From: Clostridia bacterium
Lineage (GTDB): Bacteria > Bacillota > Clostridia > Oscillospirales > Acutalibacteraceae
Direction of reading: 5' to 3'
NCBI GenBank assembly: GCA_017428085.1
Contig: JAFRRP010000033.1
Coordinates: 49,628 to 113,627, forward strand
Length of the DNA: 64,000 nt
The notes beneath the pieces are model-generated. The model saw only the letters and a program-made list of their open reading frames with translations, searched no databases and was not told where the DNA came from. The translations under genes and the position numbers were made by a program. How positions within the stretch are numbered: the stretch's first letter is position 1; each line of letters begins with the position of its first letter. Positions 62,482-64,000 of the stretch are shown here, in pieces.

Positions 62482-62536
62482 ATTTTGTCGATTTTTCCGA
62501 AATTTCAGTTTCAGGGAATTTTATCCTTCGTAAGAC

Positions 62537-62565
62537 TTTCTTTTCCAAAACAATAGTGCTATAAT
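62537..62565 (+). promoter_or_regulatory. Extended -10 promoter for murA
   Basis: -10 TATAAT (62560-62565) with TG at 62557-62558. The best -35 at 17-base spacing is the weak TTTCTT (62537-62542). The TTG start codon lies 69 bases downstream. Confidence 0.68.
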
Positions 62566-62633
62566 GTCAAAGTTGTATTTGGATAGTTTTTGACGTTACC
62601 GTCATTTTGATCAAACATTAAGGAAGTGCCCTT

Positions 62634-63929
62634 TTGGAAAAATTTATTATTCGCGGCGGCAAAAGTCTGCACGGCGATATCAATATCAGCGGCGCGAAGA
62701 ACGCGGCGGTAGCCATTCTGCCCGCCACGCTGCTGGCCAAAGACGTATTTACCATTGAAAACGTACCGGATATCCGCGATATCAGCTCCATGCTCCAGAT
62801 CCTGGAGGCCCTTGGCGCGGACGTGAGATATCTTTCCAAATCCACCATCCGCATCGACACGCGCAACGTCCGTTCGCAGACCGTCCCCTACGACCTCACC
62901 AAAAATCTGCGTGCCTCTTATTACCTGCTGGGCGCCATGCTGGGCATGTACAACAACGCGCAGGTGGCCATGCCGGGCGGCTGCAACTTCGGCGGCGTGC
63001 GCCCCATCGACCTGCACCTGAAGGGCTTTTCCGCCCTGGGCGCGCTGATCTCCACCGACGGCGGCGTGATCGAGGCCAAGGCCTCCAGGCTGATCGGCGC
63101 TTCGGTGTATTTTGACAAGGTATCCGTAGGCGCCACCATCAACGTGATGCTGGCCGCCGTGAAGGCGCGCGGCCTTACCATTCTGGAAAACGCCGCCAGA
63201 GAGCCGCACATCGTGGATCTGGCCAACTTCCTGAACCTGATGGGCGCCAACATCAAGGGCGCGGGCACCGACGTCATCAAGATCGAGGGCGTCGGCACGC
63301 TGCACGGCTGCGATTATTCCATCATCCCCGACCAGATCGAAGCGGGAACATATATGGTGGCGGCCGCCGCCACCGCGGGCGACCTGATGATCAAGAACGT
63401 GATCCCCAAGCACCTGGAGCCCATCACCGCCAAGCTGCGCGAATGCGGCGCGTACGTGGAGGAATTCGACGACGCCATCCGCGTACAGGCCACGGGACGG
63501 CTGCATTCCTGCAACGTAAAAACGCTGCCGCACCCCGGCTTCCCCACCGACATGCAGCCGCAGTTCACCGTACTGCTGACGGTGTGCGAGGGCATGAGCA
63601 TCGTTTCCGACAGCGTTTGGGACAACCGTTTCAAATACGTGGACCAGCTCACCCGCATGGGCGCGCAGATCCAGATCGAGGGCCGTTCCGCCATCGTACA
63701 GGGCACGGCGCAGCTGAAGGGAGCTCCCGTAAAAGCGGACGACCTGCGGGCCGGCGCGGCCATGATCATCGCGGGGCTGGTGGCCAAGGGCACCACCGAG
63801 ATCGAGGAGATCGTCCACATCGACCGCGGATATGAGGACGTGGTACTGAAGCTCACCGCCGTTGGCGCGGATATCCAGCGGGTCGACGTGCAGCCGCCCG
63901 TTGACGTGCAACGTATCAAACGCGCGTAA
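62634..63929 (+). CDS. murA: UDP-N-acetylglucosamine 1-carboxyvinyltransferase (MurA)
   Basis: First committed step of peptidoglycan synthesis, using phosphoenolpyruvate. 431 residues. GGKSLHGDINISGAKNAAVA at the start (with the conserved lysine), the catalytic cysteine C117 in AMPGGCNFGGVRPIDLHLKG, ENAAREPHIVDLANFLNLMG, and PTDMQPQFTVLLTVCEG. The fosfomycin-target cysteine is present. Starts at TTG 62634, seven bases after AGGAAG. A terminator follows. Confidence 0.96.
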   Translation: MEKFIIRGGKSLHGDINISGAKNAAVAILPATLLAKDVFTIENVPDIRDISSMLQILEALGADVRYLSKSTIRIDTRNVRSQTVPYDLTKNLRASYYLLGAMLGMYNNAQVAMPGGCNFGGVRPIDLHLKGFSALGALISTDGGVIEAKASRLIGASVYFDKVSVGATINVMLAAVKARGLTILENAAREPHIVDLANFLNLMGANIKGAGTDVIKIEGVGTLHGCDYSIIPDQIEAGTYMVAAAATAGDLMIKNVIPKHLEPITAKLRECGAYVEEFDDAIRVQATGRLHSCNVKTLPHPGFPTDMQPQFTVLLTVCEGMSIVSDSVWDNRFKYVDQLTRMGAQIQIEGRSAIVQGTAQLKGAPVKADDLRAGAAMIIAGLVAKGTTEIEEIVHIDRGYEDVVLKLTAVGADIQRVDVQPPVDVQRIKRA

Positions 63930-63939
63930 CAAATGATCG

Positions 63940-63973
63940 CAGACCGTTGTTTTCCGACGGTCTGTTTTTTTTT
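63940..63973 (+). terminator. Rho-independent terminator after murA
   Basis: CAGACCGT (63940-63947) pairs perfectly with ACGGTCTG (63957-63964), followed by nine T. The last 27 bases of the window show nothing further. Confidence 0.9.
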
Positions 63974-64000
63974 GTCCGATGCCCGTAACAAATTGTTAAT

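Overview
The window looks like chromosome from a GC-rich member of the Clostridia (Bacillota), probably an uncultured gut or rumen lineage. The reasons are strong AGGAGG ribosome sites, sigma-A type promoters, a canonical CIRCE operator before groESL, the clostridial gene order mreB-mreC-mreD-PBP2-minD-mgsA, an LCP-family wall protein, a G5/M23 peptidase, and plant-glycan enzymes (GH51, GH78). No tRNA, rRNA, CRISPR array, phage or transposase gene was recognised. The code is standard, and several starts are GTG or TTG.

Layout. Positions 1-23 kb hold housekeeping and carbohydrate genes: a membrane export protein fragment, a pyrophosphatase-like/NUDIX fusion, an LCP protein, an arabinofuranosidase, two tandem secreted lipase-like proteins, an iron alcohol dehydrogenase, a Gfo/Idh oxidoreductase, the rod-shape cluster, hisS-aspS, a phosphoesterase, a degenerate M16 protein and groESL. 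Positions 23.1-51.5 kb, all on the minus strand, form one long glycan/acyl biosynthesis locus of 28 genes, most of it apparently read from a near-consensus promoter at 51442-51469. Positions 51.5-64 kb hold two envelope proteins (one G5/M23), a GH2-like protein, an amidohydrolase, a membrane protein, recG, a GH78 rhamnosidase and murA.

The locus is the notable part. In transcription order it encodes a DegT aminotransferase, a PglC-type phosphosugar transferase, a FemAB-like protein, a second PLP protein, two PglD-like hexapeptide proteins, FabD, a metallo-beta-lactamase-fold hydrolase, three KASIII synthases interleaved with three SDR ketoreductases, two acyl carrier proteins, a Wzy-like polymerase, a Wzx-like flippase, LicD, a HisC-like aminotransferase, a cytidylyltransferase/oxidoreductase fusion, a GNAT protein, a complete transcarboxylase-like set (12S, small subunit, 1.3S, 5S), a fourth SDR, an AMP-forming ligase, a phosphopantetheinyl transferase and an ATP-grasp protein. 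There is no dehydratase, enoyl reductase or FabF, and no ordinary glycosyltransferase. My inference is a dedicated condensation-plus-ketoreduction line that makes a short poly-beta-hydroxyacyl group, fed with malonyl-CoA by its own transcarboxylase and loaded on its own carriers. That group would be placed on an amino sugar of a surface glycan that also carries a LicD-transferred phospho-substituent.

A second theme is repetitive DNA. Intergenic gaps carry degenerate heptamer arrays, often with an inverted partner, plus REP-like units (GTAG followed by a GC-rich palindrome). Two inverted REP pairs are each exactly 160 bp long. Several of these units sit on the 3' ends of genes and supply the stop codons.
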